Below are positions 8,676 through 17,591 of a stretch of 64,000 nt of DNA, piece after piece. Every line of letters begins with the position of its first letter. The stretch's first letter is position 1. The notes under the pieces are model-generated. The model searched no databases. It worked only from the letters and a program-made list of their open reading frames with translations, and was not told the DNA's origin. Source of the DNA: Couchioplanes azureus (lineage in GTDB: Bacteria > Actinomycetota > Actinomycetes > Mycobacteriales > Micromonosporaceae); assembly GCF_014648355.1 (NCBI RefSeq), contig NZ_BMQY01000003.1, positions 120,186 to 184,185 of the forward strand. Reading direction: 5' to 3'. The position numbers and the translations under genes were made by a program.

Positions 8676-9676
8676 GCCAGAACGTGGTGATCACCGGCGG
8701 CAGCGCCGGCGTCGGCCGCGCCGTGGCCGTGGCCTACGCCCGGCGCGGGGCCCGGGTGGCCCTGCTCGCCCGCGGCCGCGCCGGCCTGGAGGGCGCGTCC
8801 CTGGAGGTCCGCGCCGCCGGGGCGGCCGACGTGCGCACCTACCGGGTCGACGTGGCGGACGCGGCGGCGGTGCAGGACGCGGCCGACGACGTGGCGGCGG
8901 CCTGGGGCGGCATCGACGTGTGGGTGAACGACGCGATGGCGTCGGTCTTCGCGCCCGCCTGGGAGGTCAGCCCGGCCGAGTACCGCCGGGTCACCGAGGT
9001 CAACTACCTGGGCACGGTCCACGGCACGCTGGCCGCCCTGCGCCACATGCGCCCGGCCGGCCGCGGCGCCATCGTGCAGATCGGCTCGGCGCTGGCGTAC
9101 CGGGGGATCCCGTTGCAGGCGGCGTACTGCGCCTCGAAGCACGCGATCCAGGGCTTCAACGACTCCCTGCGCGCGGAGCTGCTGCACGACGGCGACCGGG
9201 TCAAGCTCTCCATGGTCCAGCTCCCGGCCGTGAACACCCCGCAGTTCTCCTGGGTACGCACCCGGCTGCCCCGCCATCCCCAGCCGGTCCCGCCGATCTA
9301 CCAGCCGGAGGTGGTGGCCCGCGCGGTGCTCTGGGTCGCCGACCGGGGCAAGCGCGAGATCAACGTGGGCGGGCCCACCCTGAAGACGCGCCTGGGCAAC
9401 ATCGTGGCGCCGGCGTACCTGGACCGCCTGCTGTCGCAGGACAAGCGCGGCTACCAGGGTCAGCAGACCGGCGAGCCGGTGGACCTGGCCACCTGGCAGG
9501 ACAACGTCGACAAGCCGGTCGACGAGGACCGGGACTTCGGGGCGCACGGCGTCTTCGACGCGCAGAGCCGGACGCATTCGTTCGCGCTCTGGGCGACCAT
9601 GCACAAGCCGCTGGTCACCGCGGCCGTGGGCGCCGGACTGGGGGCCGTCGCGGCCGGGCTGCTGCGCCGCCGCTGA
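8672..9676 (+). CDS. SDR-family oxidoreductase with C-terminal membrane anchor
   Basis: The 334-residue product has a classical short-chain dehydrogenase domain: the NAD(P)-binding motif TGGSAGVGRAVA at about residues 8-19, the NDA motif VNDAMA, a catalytic Ser in QIGSALAYRG and YCASKHA as YxxxK. An extension of about 80 residues follows (NVGGPTLKTRLGNIVAP and beyond), ending in a hydrophobic helix (LVTAAVGAGLGAVAAGLLRRR) that could anchor it to the membrane. This long form is common next to SRPBCC proteins in actinobacteria. It overlaps the SRPBCC gene by four bases. Substrate unknown. Confidence 0.88.
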   Translation: MSQNVVITGGSAGVGRAVAVAYARRGARVALLARGRAGLEGASLEVRAAGAADVRTYRVDVADAAAVQDAADDVAAAWGGIDVWVNDAMASVFAPAWEVSPAEYRRVTEVNYLGTVHGTLAALRHMRPAGRGAIVQIGSALAYRGIPLQAAYCASKHAIQGFNDSLRAELLHDGDRVKLSMVQLPAVNTPQFSWVRTRLPRHPQPVPPIYQPEVVARAVLWVADRGKREINVGGPTLKTRLGNIVAPAYLDRLLSQDKRGYQGQQTGEPVDLATWQDNVDKPVDEDRDFGAHGVFDAQSRTHSFALWATMHKPLVTAAVGAGLGAVAAGLLRRR

Positions 9677-9713
9677 TCCACCTGCCGTCCGCCGCGCCGC
9701 GGCGGGCGGCCGC

Positions 9714-11303
9714 TCAGCGGTAGATCGCGGCGTGCGCGGCGTCGATCACCGCCTGGTAGGCCCGCCCGGTCAGGAAACGGTGGCGGGAGAGCGCCGCGCG
9801 GGCCGCGTTGGCCCCCGGGGCGCCGTGCACGCCGCCGCCCGGATGGGCCGACGCGCTGGCCAGGAAGAGCCGGTCCACCGGGGTGTCCGCCCGGCCCAGC
9901 CCGGGGATCGGGCGCAGGAACAGCTGCTGGAACGCCGCGGCCGTACCGCCGCCGAGCGCGCCGCCGACCAGCGAGGGGTTCTCCGCCTCCAGGCCGGCCG
10001 GGGAGAACACGTTGCGCCCGGTGACCATGCGCCCGAAGCCGGGGGCGTGCTCCTCGAGCACCGCCTCCATGCGGGCGACGTGCGCTTCGATCTCGGCCGG
10101 CTCCCAGTGGGCCCGGTGCGGCAGGTGGGTGTACGCCCACACCGACTCGGTCCCCTCCGGCGAGTGCGACGGGTCCGCCGTCGTCATCTGCCCGAGCAGC
10201 AGGAACGGGTGCGGCGGCATCGAGTCGGTGGCGAGGTGCGCCGAGTAGCGGGTCAGGCCGTCGAGGTCCGCGCCGAGGTGCACGGTGCCCGCGCCGGCGG
10301 CGGCCGGGTTCTTCCACGGCATCTTGCCGTCGACCGCCCAGTCCACCTTGACCGTGGCGCCGTCCCAGCGGAAGAAGGCGAGGTCCTCCACGAGCCGCGG
10401 CGGCAGCCAGCGCTCGCCGACCAGGTCCAGGTAGAGCGCCGGGGCCGGGACGTCCGCGACCACCGCCCGGCAGGCGCGCCAGTTGCGGCCGTCCGCGCTG
10501 CGCACGCCCATCGCCTTGCCCCCGCCGACCAGGACCCGCGTGACCGGGGTCTCGTAGTCGATCCGGCCGCCGCGCTCCAGCAGGCGGTCCACCAGCGCGC
10601 TGGTGATCCGCTGGGCGCCGCCGACCGGGACCGGCCAGCCGTACTGCTGGCCGAGCATGGCGAGCAGCCAGCCGTAGACCCCTCCCCCGGCCTCCTCCGG
10701 CGACAGGTCGGTGTGCAGCGCGCAGCCGGCCAGGGCGAGCTGGGCGCCCTCGCCCCGGAACAGCTCGCTGCCGAGCTCGCGGACGGACAGCACCAGGCGC
10801 CGGGCCAGCCGCAGCGAGCCGCCGACGCCCAGCCGGCGGGCCAGGCCCAGGCCGGGCCGCACCGGCGGGAACGGCGTGAAGAGCACCTTCAGCATGTCGT
10901 CGGAGACGGCGCACCAGTCGTCGTACGCATGCTTCCAGCGTTCCCCGTCGCCCGCCGCGAACTCGTCCATCGACGCCATGGTCGTCGCCAGGTCACGGTT
11001 GACCGTGGCCGCCCGGCCGTCGGGCAGCAGGTGGGTCAGCACGTCGGGTGCGTGGGTCCACTCCAGGCCGTACGCGTCCAGGTCCAGGCCCTGCAGCACC
11101 GGGGAGGCGAAGCCGAGCGGATAGAAGGAGCTGAAGAGGTCGCTGAGGTATCCGGGCGCGGTCACATAGCCGGAGCGGACCGCGCCGCCGGGATGCGGGG
11201 TCGCCTCGAGGACCTGGACGTCCCATCCCGCGTCGGCGAGCAGGTTCGCCGCTACCAGGCCGTTGTGTCCCGCACCGATGACGATTGCGTCCGCTCGTTC
11301 CAC
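9714..11303 (-). CDS. FAD-dependent oxidoreductase, phytoene desaturase/CrtI-like
   Basis: The 529-residue product starts with a dinucleotide-binding fold (AIVIGAGHNGLVAANLLADAG) and contains the GGAQRIT region, ending with SASAHPGGGVHGAPGANAAR, the FAD-binding C-terminal motif of the COG1233 phytoene dehydrogenase-related family. This branch includes human PYROXD2-like proteins, not only carotenoid desaturases, and no other carotenoid gene is present here, so a carotenoid role is doubtful. GTG at 11303 sits immediately before the first beta strand. The gene converges on the SDR gene with 37 bases between and diverges from the yihY-like gene. Confidence 0.85.
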   Translation of the reverse strand: MERADAIVIGAGHNGLVAANLLADAGWDVQVLEATPHPGGAVRSGYVTAPGYLSDLFSSFYPLGFASPVLQGLDLDAYGLEWTHAPDVLTHLLPDGRAATVNRDLATTMASMDEFAAGDGERWKHAYDDWCAVSDDMLKVLFTPFPPVRPGLGLARRLGVGGSLRLARRLVLSVRELGSELFRGEGAQLALAGCALHTDLSPEEAGGGVYGWLLAMLGQQYGWPVPVGGAQRITSALVDRLLERGGRIDYETPVTRVLVGGGKAMGVRSADGRNWRACRAVVADVPAPALYLDLVGERWLPPRLVEDLAFFRWDGATVKVDWAVDGKMPWKNPAAAGAGTVHLGADLDGLTRYSAHLATDSMPPHPFLLLGQMTTADPSHSPEGTESVWAYTHLPHRAHWEPAEIEAHVARMEAVLEEHAPGFGRMVTGRNVFSPAGLEAENPSLVGGALGGGTAAAFQQLFLRPIPGLGRADTPVDRLFLASASAHPGGGVHGAPGANAARAALSRHRFLTGRAYQAVIDAAHAAIYR

Positions 11304-11390
11304 GGCCGGACCGTACCCCGCCCGGTTTGCGGCAAACCCCCTTTGGGTAGTGATCAATGCGCATACAGTGACGGATGGGAGCCGGATCCG

Positions 11391-12371
11391 ATGACAGCCG
11401 CCACGACCCGGCCGACCGTACGGCCCCTGCCCCGCGGCATCCGCCAACTGCGCTGGTCGACCTGGAAGGGCGTGCTGTGGCGCAGCGCCAACGGCTACCT
11501 CGACGACGAGTGCGCCGATCTGGCCGCCGCCCTCACCTACAACGCCGTGCTGGCGGTCTTCCCGGTCGCGATCGTCGTGGTCGCCCTGGTCAACCTCGTG
11601 ACCGACGGGCGTACGGCGGTGGCCACCATCCTGGGCATCCTGGAGGACCTCGGCGCCGGCTCGGTCGTCGGCGACGAGAACTTCCGGGCGGTGCTGGACG
11701 CGGTCATCGTCGAGCAGGGCTCCCCCAAGACGCTGCTGGGCTTCGGCCTGCTGGGCGCGCTGTGGTCGGCGTCGGCCTACGTGGGCGTGTTCACCCGCGC
11801 GTCGAACCGGATCTACGGGGTCAAGGAGGGACGCCCCGTCTGGAAGCTGCGGCCGCTGCAGATCGGCCTGAGCGCCATCGCCCTGGTCCTCATGGCGCTG
11901 GTCGGAACCGGACTGGTGATCAGCGGCCCGGTGGTCGACGCGGTGGGCAACGTCCTGCACGCCGGCAGCAGCGCGCGCCTGGCCTGGTCGATCGGGCGCT
12001 GGCCGGTGCTGGTGATGATCCTGATGCTGCTGCTGTCCCTGCTGTTCTGGATCGCGCCCAACGTGCGGCAGCCCCGCTTCCGCTGGCTCACCCTCGGCGG
12101 CGCGGTGGCCCTGCTGGTGTGGGTCCTCGCCTCCTTCGGCTTCGGGCTGTACGTCGCCAACTTCGGCTCGTACGACGAGACGTACGGCAGCCTCGGCGCG
12201 ATCATCGCCTTCCTGGTCTGGCTCTACCTGGCCAACTCCGCGCTGATGCTGGGCGTGGAGATCAACGCCGAGGTGCAGCGGGGCCGGCACCTGCAGGCGG
12301 GCGAGACGGATCCGGACCCGCCGCTGCCGCCGAAGGAGCCCGCGGACGACGAGCGGGACACGACGGTTTAG
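11391..12371 (+). CDS. YihY/virulence factor BrkB family membrane protein
   Basis: The 326-residue integral membrane protein has about six transmembrane helices. It shows the family hallmarks: AAALTYNAVLAVFPVAIVVVAL at the first helix, the central ALWSASAYVGVFTRASNRIYGV and the late GSYDETYGSLGAIIAFLVWLY stretch. The charged C-terminal tail (ETDPDPPLPPKEPADDERD) is cytoplasmic. The family was once annotated as RNase BN in error; its function remains unsettled. It is transcribed divergently from the FAD oxidoreductase, and the SRPBCC gene lies 58 bases downstream. Confidence 0.9.
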   Translation: MTAATTRPTVRPLPRGIRQLRWSTWKGVLWRSANGYLDDECADLAAALTYNAVLAVFPVAIVVVALVNLVTDGRTAVATILGILEDLGAGSVVGDENFRAVLDAVIVEQGSPKTLLGFGLLGALWSASAYVGVFTRASNRIYGVKEGRPVWKLRPLQIGLSAIALVLMALVGTGLVISGPVVDAVGNVLHAGSSARLAWSIGRWPVLVMILMLLLSLLFWIAPNVRQPRFRWLTLGGAVALLVWVLASFGFGLYVANFGSYDETYGSLGAIIAFLVWLYLANSALMLGVEINAEVQRGRHLQAGETDPDPPLPPKEPADDERDTTV

Positions 12372-12429
12372 CCGCCGGGGCGCCGGGCACCTTGAGCGCA
12401 GGCGGGAAAGCCATAAGGAGGGAAACACC

Positions 12430-12894
12430 GTGAGTACAGTCACCGAGTCCGTTGACGTCAACGTGCCGGTACGCACCGCGTACAACCAGTGGACCCAGTT
12501 CGAGGAATTCCCCCGGTTCATGGGCGGCGTGACGGAGATCCGTCAGCTCGACGACACGACGACCCACTGGAAGACGAACATCGACGGGGTGAAGCGGGAG
12601 TTCGACGCCAAGATCACCGAGCAGCTTCCCGACGAGCGGGTGGCCTGGACCACCATCGAGGGCAGCAAGCAGGCCGGCGTCGTGACCTTCCACCGCCTGG
12701 ACGAGACCCACACCCGGGTCACGTGCCAGATGGACTTCGAACCCGACGGAGTGGTGGAGCAGGCCGGCGACAAGCTGGGCTTCCTCGACCGTCAGGTGAA
12801 GGGCGACCTCAAGCGCTTCAAGGAGTACATCGAGGGCCGTGGCGGCGTCGAGACCGGCGCCTGGCGCGGCGAGGTGGACCGCCCGCAGCCGTGA
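12430..12894 (+). CDS. SRPBCC-family (cyclase/dehydrase-like) protein
   Basis: The 154-residue protein is a single Bet v 1-like domain: TESVDVNVPVRTAYNQWTQF, FPRFMGGVTEIRQLDD, then DFEPDGVVEQAGDKLGFLDR and a C-terminal helix LKRFKEYIEGRGG. This is the coenzyme Q-binding/cyclase-like group that is abundant in actinobacteria, often stress-induced and of unknown ligand. The GTG start has a strong ribosome binding site, AAGGAGGG, 7 bases upstream. A clear intrinsic-terminator-like hairpin follows the stop. Confidence 0.86.
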   Translation: MSTVTESVDVNVPVRTAYNQWTQFEEFPRFMGGVTEIRQLDDTTTHWKTNIDGVKREFDAKITEQLPDERVAWTTIEGSKQAGVVTFHRLDETHTRVTCQMDFEPDGVVEQAGDKLGFLDRQVKGDLKRFKEYIEGRGGVETGAWRGEVDRPQP

Positions 12895-12911
12895 GGCAAC
12901 CTCCGCGATCG

Positions 12912-12940
12912 AAGGCCGCCGGGATTCCGGCGGCCTTTCG
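12912..12940 (+). terminator. Hairpin terminator after the SRPBCC gene
   Basis: A perfect 11-bp stem (AAGGCCGCCGG at 12912-12922 with CCGGCGGCCTT at 12927-12937) closes a GATT loop and is followed by TCG. The U tail is short, as usual in high-GC actinobacteria. It lies 17 bases after the stop of the SRPBCC gene. Confidence 0.75.
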
Positions 12941-12957
12941 TGGGTACGCGGTAGAGC

Positions 12958-13191
12958 ATGACTGATCGCGAGAACGACGGCGTGTGGCGCGACGAGGACA
13001 AGCTCTCCACCAAGGCCCTCGGCGACGCCATGGCCAGCTGGGACACCGACGGACAGGGCGACCCGACCGGCAACGACGCGGGCGCGGAACAGGCGTTCGG
13101 CCACGACGTGCACGTGCCGGACGAGCACGGCCGGACGGACCCGGACCGGGAGTTCCGGCCGAGCACCACCGGGCGCACCGGCCCGCACTGA
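12958..13191 (+). CDS. Small acidic hydrophilic protein, unknown
   Basis: The 77-residue frame starts MTDRENDGVWRDEDKLSTKALGDAMASWDTD and ends in a disordered Asp/Gly/His-rich tail (DPDREFRPSTTGRTGPH). It has no Cys, no hydrophobic segment and a low expected pI, like many small stress-associated actinobacterial proteins. It starts after the terminator hairpin of the preceding gene, so it needs its own promoter. I do not recognise the family. Confidence 0.55.
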   Translation: MTDRENDGVWRDEDKLSTKALGDAMASWDTDGQGDPTGNDAGAEQAFGHDVHVPDEHGRTDPDREFRPSTTGRTGPH

Positions 13192-13235
13192 GGCCCTCCC
13201 GGGGCGCGGCCCGGCCCTGCACCGGCACTGCGGGT

Positions 13236-13964
13236 TCAGCCCCAGACCGTCACGCTGCCGACCTCGGCGGCGGCGTCGACCTGGTAGCGGTTGCGGGCCG
13301 CGGCCCAGCCGGGCGGCGCGACGGCGGCGCCCGGCGCGGCCGGGGCCCGATCCGCCCACGGCACCGCGACGAGGCCCGCGCCCGCCCGGAGCCGCAGCTT
13401 GACGGCGGTTCCGGCGGGCACCGCGACGGCCAGCTCGCCGACCGTGCCGGTCAGGCTGATCGGCACGGCACCCGCCGGGTGCGGCAGCCGCATGCTGACC
13501 AGCCCGGCCCCGGAGAGTTCCAGCCGCCGTACCCGGCCCGCGGCGAGGTCCAAATGATGTTCCCCGGCACCCGCGGGCAGCCGCAGATCCCACCGGACCT
13601 GCCGGTTGAGCAGCACCTCGACGGTGTCGGGGCCGTCGCCGCCGGTCGGCACGAGGGCCAGGCGTACCCGTCCCGCCACGCCGGTGACCTGCGGCGCCAG
13701 CCCCGAGTCCGCCGGGGTGGTGACCCGGTAGAGCAGGCCGGGCAGCTCCGCGAGCCGCACCTCGACCCGGGAGGCGGCGTCGCGCACGGTGAGGAAGGCC
13801 GCCGTACGCCCGTGCAGCGCGCCGGCCTGGACGTGCGGCTGCGGTCCGTCGTCGGCGGGCACCTGGCGGGCGGCGAGGGTGGTCACCGGTGCGCACGCGG
13901 CCAGCGCCACGACCAGCAGCGCGAGGGCGGCGGGGGCGGTGAGCCGCCGCAGGTTTTTCTCCAC
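13236..13964 (-). CDS. Putative lipoprotein
   Basis: The 242-residue product has a lipoprotein signal peptide: basic start (EKNLRR), hydrophobic stretch ALALLVVALA and lipobox LAAC with the acylated Cys at residue 24. The mature part is all-beta in character, with repeated short strands (VEVLLNRQVRWDLRLPAGAGEHHLDL, VRRLELSGAG, VGELAVAVPAGTAVKLRLRAG). This resembles the repetitive beta folds of putative adhesin/DUF4097-type proteins, but I cannot assign a family. GTG at 13964 is chosen because it places the signal peptide at the N-terminus; the frame remains open upstream. It should be anchored outside the cell membrane. Confidence 0.72.
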   Translation of the reverse strand: MEKNLRRLTAPAALALLVVALAACAPVTTLAARQVPADDGPQPHVQAGALHGRTAAFLTVRDAASRVEVRLAELPGLLYRVTTPADSGLAPQVTGVAGRVRLALVPTGGDGPDTVEVLLNRQVRWDLRLPAGAGEHHLDLAAGRVRRLELSGAGLVSMRLPHPAGAVPISLTGTVGELAVAVPAGTAVKLRLRAGAGLVAVPWADRAPAAPGAAVAPPGWAAARNRYQVDAAAEVGSVTVWG

Positions 13965-14187
13965 GAAAGGTACAAACGCCGGAGAACCCCACAAAGAACG
14001 CAATAAGCCGGCACGAACTCCGGGCGGACCCCCTGCCGATTGCCCCAAGAGCCCCATGAGCAGCAGAAACAGGCCGCACGTACCAGCGGTGCGAGGACGG
14101 CAACGCTGCGCACTGGGCACCATCGGTCAACCCACCATCGGCCGAATGGGTGACGGCGAAGCGCCCGAATCCGGCAACACTAGCCGG

Positions 14188-14391
14188 ATGCGATCTGCCG
14201 GTTTCCTCTCCGAGCGTCAGCGCCGTCTCGCCTGGGTGGGTTTTCTGCTTGCCGCGTTCCAGGCGCCCGTGGCGGCGTCGCTCATCGATGACGCCTCGTG
14301 GCTCTTCGCGGTCGTCGTGGCCCTCCTGGTCGCCACGGTGATCATCGCCGACGACGCCGAGCGCCGCCGCCCGCGCGCCGAGCTCGAATAG
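14188..14391 (+). CDS. Small membrane protein with two transmembrane helices
   Basis: The 67-residue protein from ATG 14188 (MRSAGFLSERQRRLAW) has two hydrophobic helices at about residues 14-31 and 36-54 and a charged tail (DDAERRRPRAELE). An in-frame ATG at 14146 would add 14 residues. The later start is preferred because it puts the basic segment directly before the first helix. No family recognised. It lies between a divergent lipoprotein gene and a convergent gene of unknown function. Confidence 0.55.
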   Translation: MRSAGFLSERQRRLAWVGFLLAAFQAPVAASLIDDASWLFAVVVALLVATVIIADDAERRRPRAELE

Positions 14392-14404
14392 CCACCACGG
14401 CGGG

Positions 14405-14833
14405 TCAGGGCAGGGCCTCGTGGCCCGCCCGCCCGTGGGTACGGCGACGCTCCTTCAGCTCGGCCTCGTAGAGGTGCCGCCTGCCCTGGGCGAGCTGCTC
14501 CCGAGCATCCCGTTCGATGCCCTGGAACTCGGCGTAGTACCCGTCGTCGAACTCCTCGACCACCTGGAACGTCCAGCGGCCGGGGAGCACGTTGCGCCCG
14601 ATCAGCTCGTGCTGGATGCGCTGCGCCAGCGCCGGGTGGCCCGCGCGCTCGAAGAGCTCCACGGCGTCGTCGAGCTTGAAGTCGGCCTCGCCGATGAGCT
14701 GGTGCACCGCATAGAGGTGGCCGCGGACGCGCTCCACCATCTCCAGGGCCTCGCTCAGCTTGCCGAGGGCTTCGACCGTGGCGTCGTCCAGCCCCGGGGG
14801 CCGGCGGTGGGCAGCGTCGGGACCATCGCTCAT
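14405..14833 (-). CDS. Conserved hypothetical protein, helical
   Basis: The 142-residue soluble protein is strongly alpha-helical: ALGKLSEALEMVERVRGHLYAVHQ, then FKLDDAVELFERAGHPALAQRIQ and FQVVEEFDDGYYAEFQGIERDAREQL. Relatives occur in many actinobacteria and lack a known role. No Cys cluster, signal peptide or membrane segment is seen. ATG at 14833 begins MSDGPDAAHRRPPGLDD. The gene is monocistronic. Confidence 0.75.
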   Translation of the reverse strand: MSDGPDAAHRRPPGLDDATVEALGKLSEALEMVERVRGHLYAVHQLIGEADFKLDDAVELFERAGHPALAQRIQHELIGRNVLPGRWTFQVVEEFDDGYYAEFQGIERDAREQLAQGRRHLYEAELKERRRTHGRAGHEALP

Positions 14834-14925
14834 GCCGGGGTCATTTCCCCACCGGGACGCGGTTCAACCGAGCTGCACCGATCAGGCGAACCGTTGGCTA
14901 CCCCGGCCTCCCTACCTTTCTTCTC

Positions 14926-15282
14926 ATGAATGGTCTGTTCAGCGGCGCTGCCGCCCGTGCTGCCCTGCGTTCCGCCCACGCCTGCCTTGCCGAGCTGATG
15001 ACCATCGTCGGCGTCGGCGGCTTCGAGGCCGCGACCCGGAATCCCGGCCTGCTGGCCGCCGTCGACCAGCACGAGGCGGGCATCCGCGACAGCCTCTCGA
15101 CCGACGTGCGCCCGCTCACCCCGGTGATCCTGGCGGCCTACGCCGAGGGCGTGCGGGACGCGGCCTTCAAGCACGGCTGGCGCGCGCCGGAGGGCCCGAT
15201 CGACTGGACCGCCGACGACTGGGTGCTGACCCGGCTGCTCGCGGTCTGCGCGCTGGCCCGCACCCTGCCGCAGGGCCGCTGA
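14926..15282 (+). CDS. DUF6401-like protein
   Basis: The 118-residue protein (MNGLFSGAAARAALRSAHACLAEL..., NPGLLAAVDQHEAGIRD, PLTPVILAAYAEGVRDAAFKHGW, IDWTADDWVLTRLLAVC) matches what I remember of the DUF6401 family, sometimes called a natural-product-biosynthesis-associated protein in Micromonosporaceae. The function is unknown, and no natural-product gene is adjacent here. It is a compact helical domain with no signal peptide. A terminator hairpin follows. The family name is from memory and should be verified. Confidence 0.65.
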   Translation: MNGLFSGAAARAALRSAHACLAELMTIVGVGGFEAATRNPGLLAAVDQHEAGIRDSLSTDVRPLTPVILAAYAEGVRDAAFKHGWRAPEGPIDWTADDWVLTRLLAVCALARTLPQGR

Positions 15283-15318
15283 CGACCACCCAACCCGACA
15301 GGACACACCGACCGTTCC

Positions 15319-15349
15319 GGGCCGGCGCCGCACCGCGGCGCCGGCCCTT
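15319..15349 (+). terminator. Hairpin terminator after the DUF6401-like gene
   Basis: A perfect 12-bp stem (GGGCCGGCGCCG at 15319-15330 with CGGCGCCGGCCC at 15336-15347) encloses a five-base loop and is followed by TTG. It lies 37 bases after the stop codon, an ordinary distance for an actinobacterial intrinsic terminator. Confidence 0.75.
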
Positions 15350-15446
15350 GTCATGTCCGCCACCTCGCCCGCACGTACCGGTCTGAACCGGACGTCCGTA
15401 CAGTGGCCATATCGTCCGAACGGCGGAGGCGGGCTACGCTCATTCC

Positions 15447-17591
15447 ATGGTCGGCATGGGGAGCCCTTCGGCTACGGCGCTGCCCGCACAGGAGGCGGTG
15501 ACGGCGCGGCACGTTCCCGACTGCGCCGAGCTCGTGCGTCTCCAGCCGTGGGACGCCACGTCGCTCGGTCCGATGGAGAGCTGGGACCCGGTCGTCCGGG
15601 CCACCGTGGAGGTCGTGCTCGCCTCGCCGGTGCCGATGGCCCTGGCCTACGGCGACGACTACCTGCTCATCTACAACGACGCGTACGCGGAGGTCATCGG
15701 CGCCAAGCACCCGGCGGCGATGGGCAGCCCCGCGGCCCAGGTCTTCGGCGACCTCTGGCAGGCGCCCGGGATCGGCGGCGTCATCGACGACGTGTACCGC
15801 ACGGGCCGGGCCTTCTTCGAGGCCGAGGCGCAGATGCCGGTGCCGCGGGGCGGAACGGTGGAGCAGGCGTCGTTCACCCGCGGGCACTCGGTGGTGCGCG
15901 ACCGGCACGGCTCGGTCGTCGGCGTCCTCACGGTGGCGGCCGAGACCACGCAGGTGACCCGCCGGCTGCAGAGCCTCGGCGAGCTGACCGCGCGGCTGGC
16001 CTCGGCGCTCACCATCGACGACGTCGCCCGGGTCGTCCTGGCGTACGCGATGAGCTCCTTCGACGTGGATCACTGCGTCTTCGCGGTGGACGACGGCGCG
16101 GAGTTCCGCTACGTCCGGCGCATCCGGGGCGAGATGGTGGACGAGGTCGACGAGCGCCTGCCGCCGCTGTGGAAACGGATGGGCAACGACATGCGGTCCC
16201 CGGTGGTGATCGCGGCGCAGAGCGGCCGTCCCTCGTTCCAGCCCGACGGCTCGCCGCTGCTGCGGGTGGCGACGGACCGGCACGAGCGCCGGATCCGGGC
16301 CCTCGCCGCGATGCCGCTGCGCACCCCGTCCCTGCACGGCGCCCTCACCATCGGCTACCGCACGGCGCACACCTGGCTGCCGGCCGAGCGGGCGCTGCTG
16401 TACGCCGCGGCCGAGCTGGTCGCCCAGGCGGCGGAGCGGGCCCGGCGGTTCGAGGCGCAACACGGCACCGCCCAGCTCCTGCAGCGCAGCATGCTCCCGG
16501 AGCACCTGCCCGAGCTGGACAGGTTCCGGATCGCCGCGCGCTACGACGTCGGGGTGGACGGCAACGCCGCGGGCGGCGACTTCTACGACGCGTTCGAGCT
16601 GGGCGACGGCCGGCTCGCGATGGTCCTCGGCGACGTCGCCGGCCACGACGTCCGCGCCGCCGCGGTGATGGGGCAGGTCCGGGCGGCGCTGCGCGCTCTC
16701 GCGCTGACCGATCCGGCGCCCGAGACCGTGCTGGCCGGCCTCGACCGGCTGGTGGGATCGCTGGGTGCGGAGTCCCGCAACGAGGAGATCTTCGTGACCG
16801 TCGTCTACGGCGTGCTCGATCAGAGCGACGGGACGATCACGCTGGGCAGCGCGGGCCATCCCCCGCCGGTGCTGCGCCGGGCCGGGCCGGACCGGGCCAC
16901 GGCCGAGCTGGCCGCCGTGCCGCCGGGCGCGCCGCTGGGACTGGGCGGGACCTGGCGCACCGGCACGGTACGGCTGGAACCGGGCGACTCGATCCTGATG
17001 TTCAGCGACGGCGTGGTCGAGCGCCGGGACCGGCCGCTCAGCGCCGGCCTGGCGGACCTCGTGGCGGTCGTCGCCGGCGCCGCCAGCGGTGATCCCCGCA
17101 ACCTGTGCTCGCTGGCGACGGCGGCCGTCACCGGGCGTACGGACGACGACGTGGCCGTCCTCGCCGTCGAGCGGGCGGTGGCGCTGAGCCGGTCCGCGAC
17201 GATGCGGGTCCCGGCGGAACCGACCGGCCCCAGCCGGGTGCGGCAGTGGATGACGACCCGCCTGCGCGACTGGGGGGTGCCGGAGCCGGTGATCGGCGCG
17301 GCGATCCTGTGCACGAGCGAGCTGACCACGAACGCCCTGCTGCACGCCGGCACCCCGGCGCACGTGCGCATCGACCTCAGCGCGGAACGCCTGCTGGTCT
17401 CGGTGGCCGACACCGGCACGCGGGGCAGCGTGACCCGCGCGCACACGGACACCCTCAGCAGCCGGGGCCGCGGTCTCGGCCTGATCGAGGAGCTCAGCGA
17501 CACCTGGGGCACCGACCCCGCCGTCCGCGGCTCCACGGTCTGGTTCGAGATGTTGCTACCCCCGCCGGATCGGGGTAATCCGGACGCATGA
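15447..17591 (+). CDS. PAS-GAF-PP2C (SpoIIE-type) phosphatase fused to a HATPase anti-sigma kinase domain
   Basis: The 714-residue regulator has four parts. A PAS-like domain lies at about residues 20-150 (DDYLLIYNDAYAEVIG). A GAF domain spans about 170-330. A SpoIIE/RsbU-type PP2C phosphatase follows at about 355-570 (GGDFYDAFELGDGRLAMVLGDVAGHD, SAGHPPPVL, MFSDGVVERRD). A HATPase_c_2 domain ends the chain (about 590-710; SELTTNALLHAG, DTGTRG, GRGLGLIEELSD). Such proteins control sigma factors by dephosphorylating anti-anti-sigma proteins (PP2C part) and by acting as RsbW-like anti-sigma kinases (HATPase part). No membrane segment is seen. The HAD phosphatase gene overlaps its end by four bases. 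Confidence 0.9.
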   Translation: MVGMGSPSATALPAQEAVTARHVPDCAELVRLQPWDATSLGPMESWDPVVRATVEVVLASPVPMALAYGDDYLLIYNDAYAEVIGAKHPAAMGSPAAQVFGDLWQAPGIGGVIDDVYRTGRAFFEAEAQMPVPRGGTVEQASFTRGHSVVRDRHGSVVGVLTVAAETTQVTRRLQSLGELTARLASALTIDDVARVVLAYAMSSFDVDHCVFAVDDGAEFRYVRRIRGEMVDEVDERLPPLWKRMGNDMRSPVVIAAQSGRPSFQPDGSPLLRVATDRHERRIRALAAMPLRTPSLHGALTIGYRTAHTWLPAERALLYAAAELVAQAAERARRFEAQHGTAQLLQRSMLPEHLPELDRFRIAARYDVGVDGNAAGGDFYDAFELGDGRLAMVLGDVAGHDVRAAAVMGQVRAALRALALTDPAPETVLAGLDRLVGSLGAESRNEEIFVTVVYGVLDQSDGTITLGSAGHPPPVLRRAGPDRATAELAAVPPGAPLGLGGTWRTGTVRLEPGDSILMFSDGVVERRDRPLSAGLADLVAVVAGAASGDPRNLCSLATAAVTGRTDDDVAVLAVERAVALSRSATMRVPAEPTGPSRVRQWMTTRLRDWGVPEPVIGAAILCTSELTTNALLHAGTPAHVRIDLSAERLLVSVADTGTRGSVTRAHTDTLSSRGRGLGLIEELSDTWGTDPAVRGSTVWFEMLLPPPDRGNPDA

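Noticed and set aside
9714..11303. Carotenoid biosynthesis gene
   Set aside because: Only the general COG1233 fold supports it. No crtB, crtE or crtY homologue is in the window.
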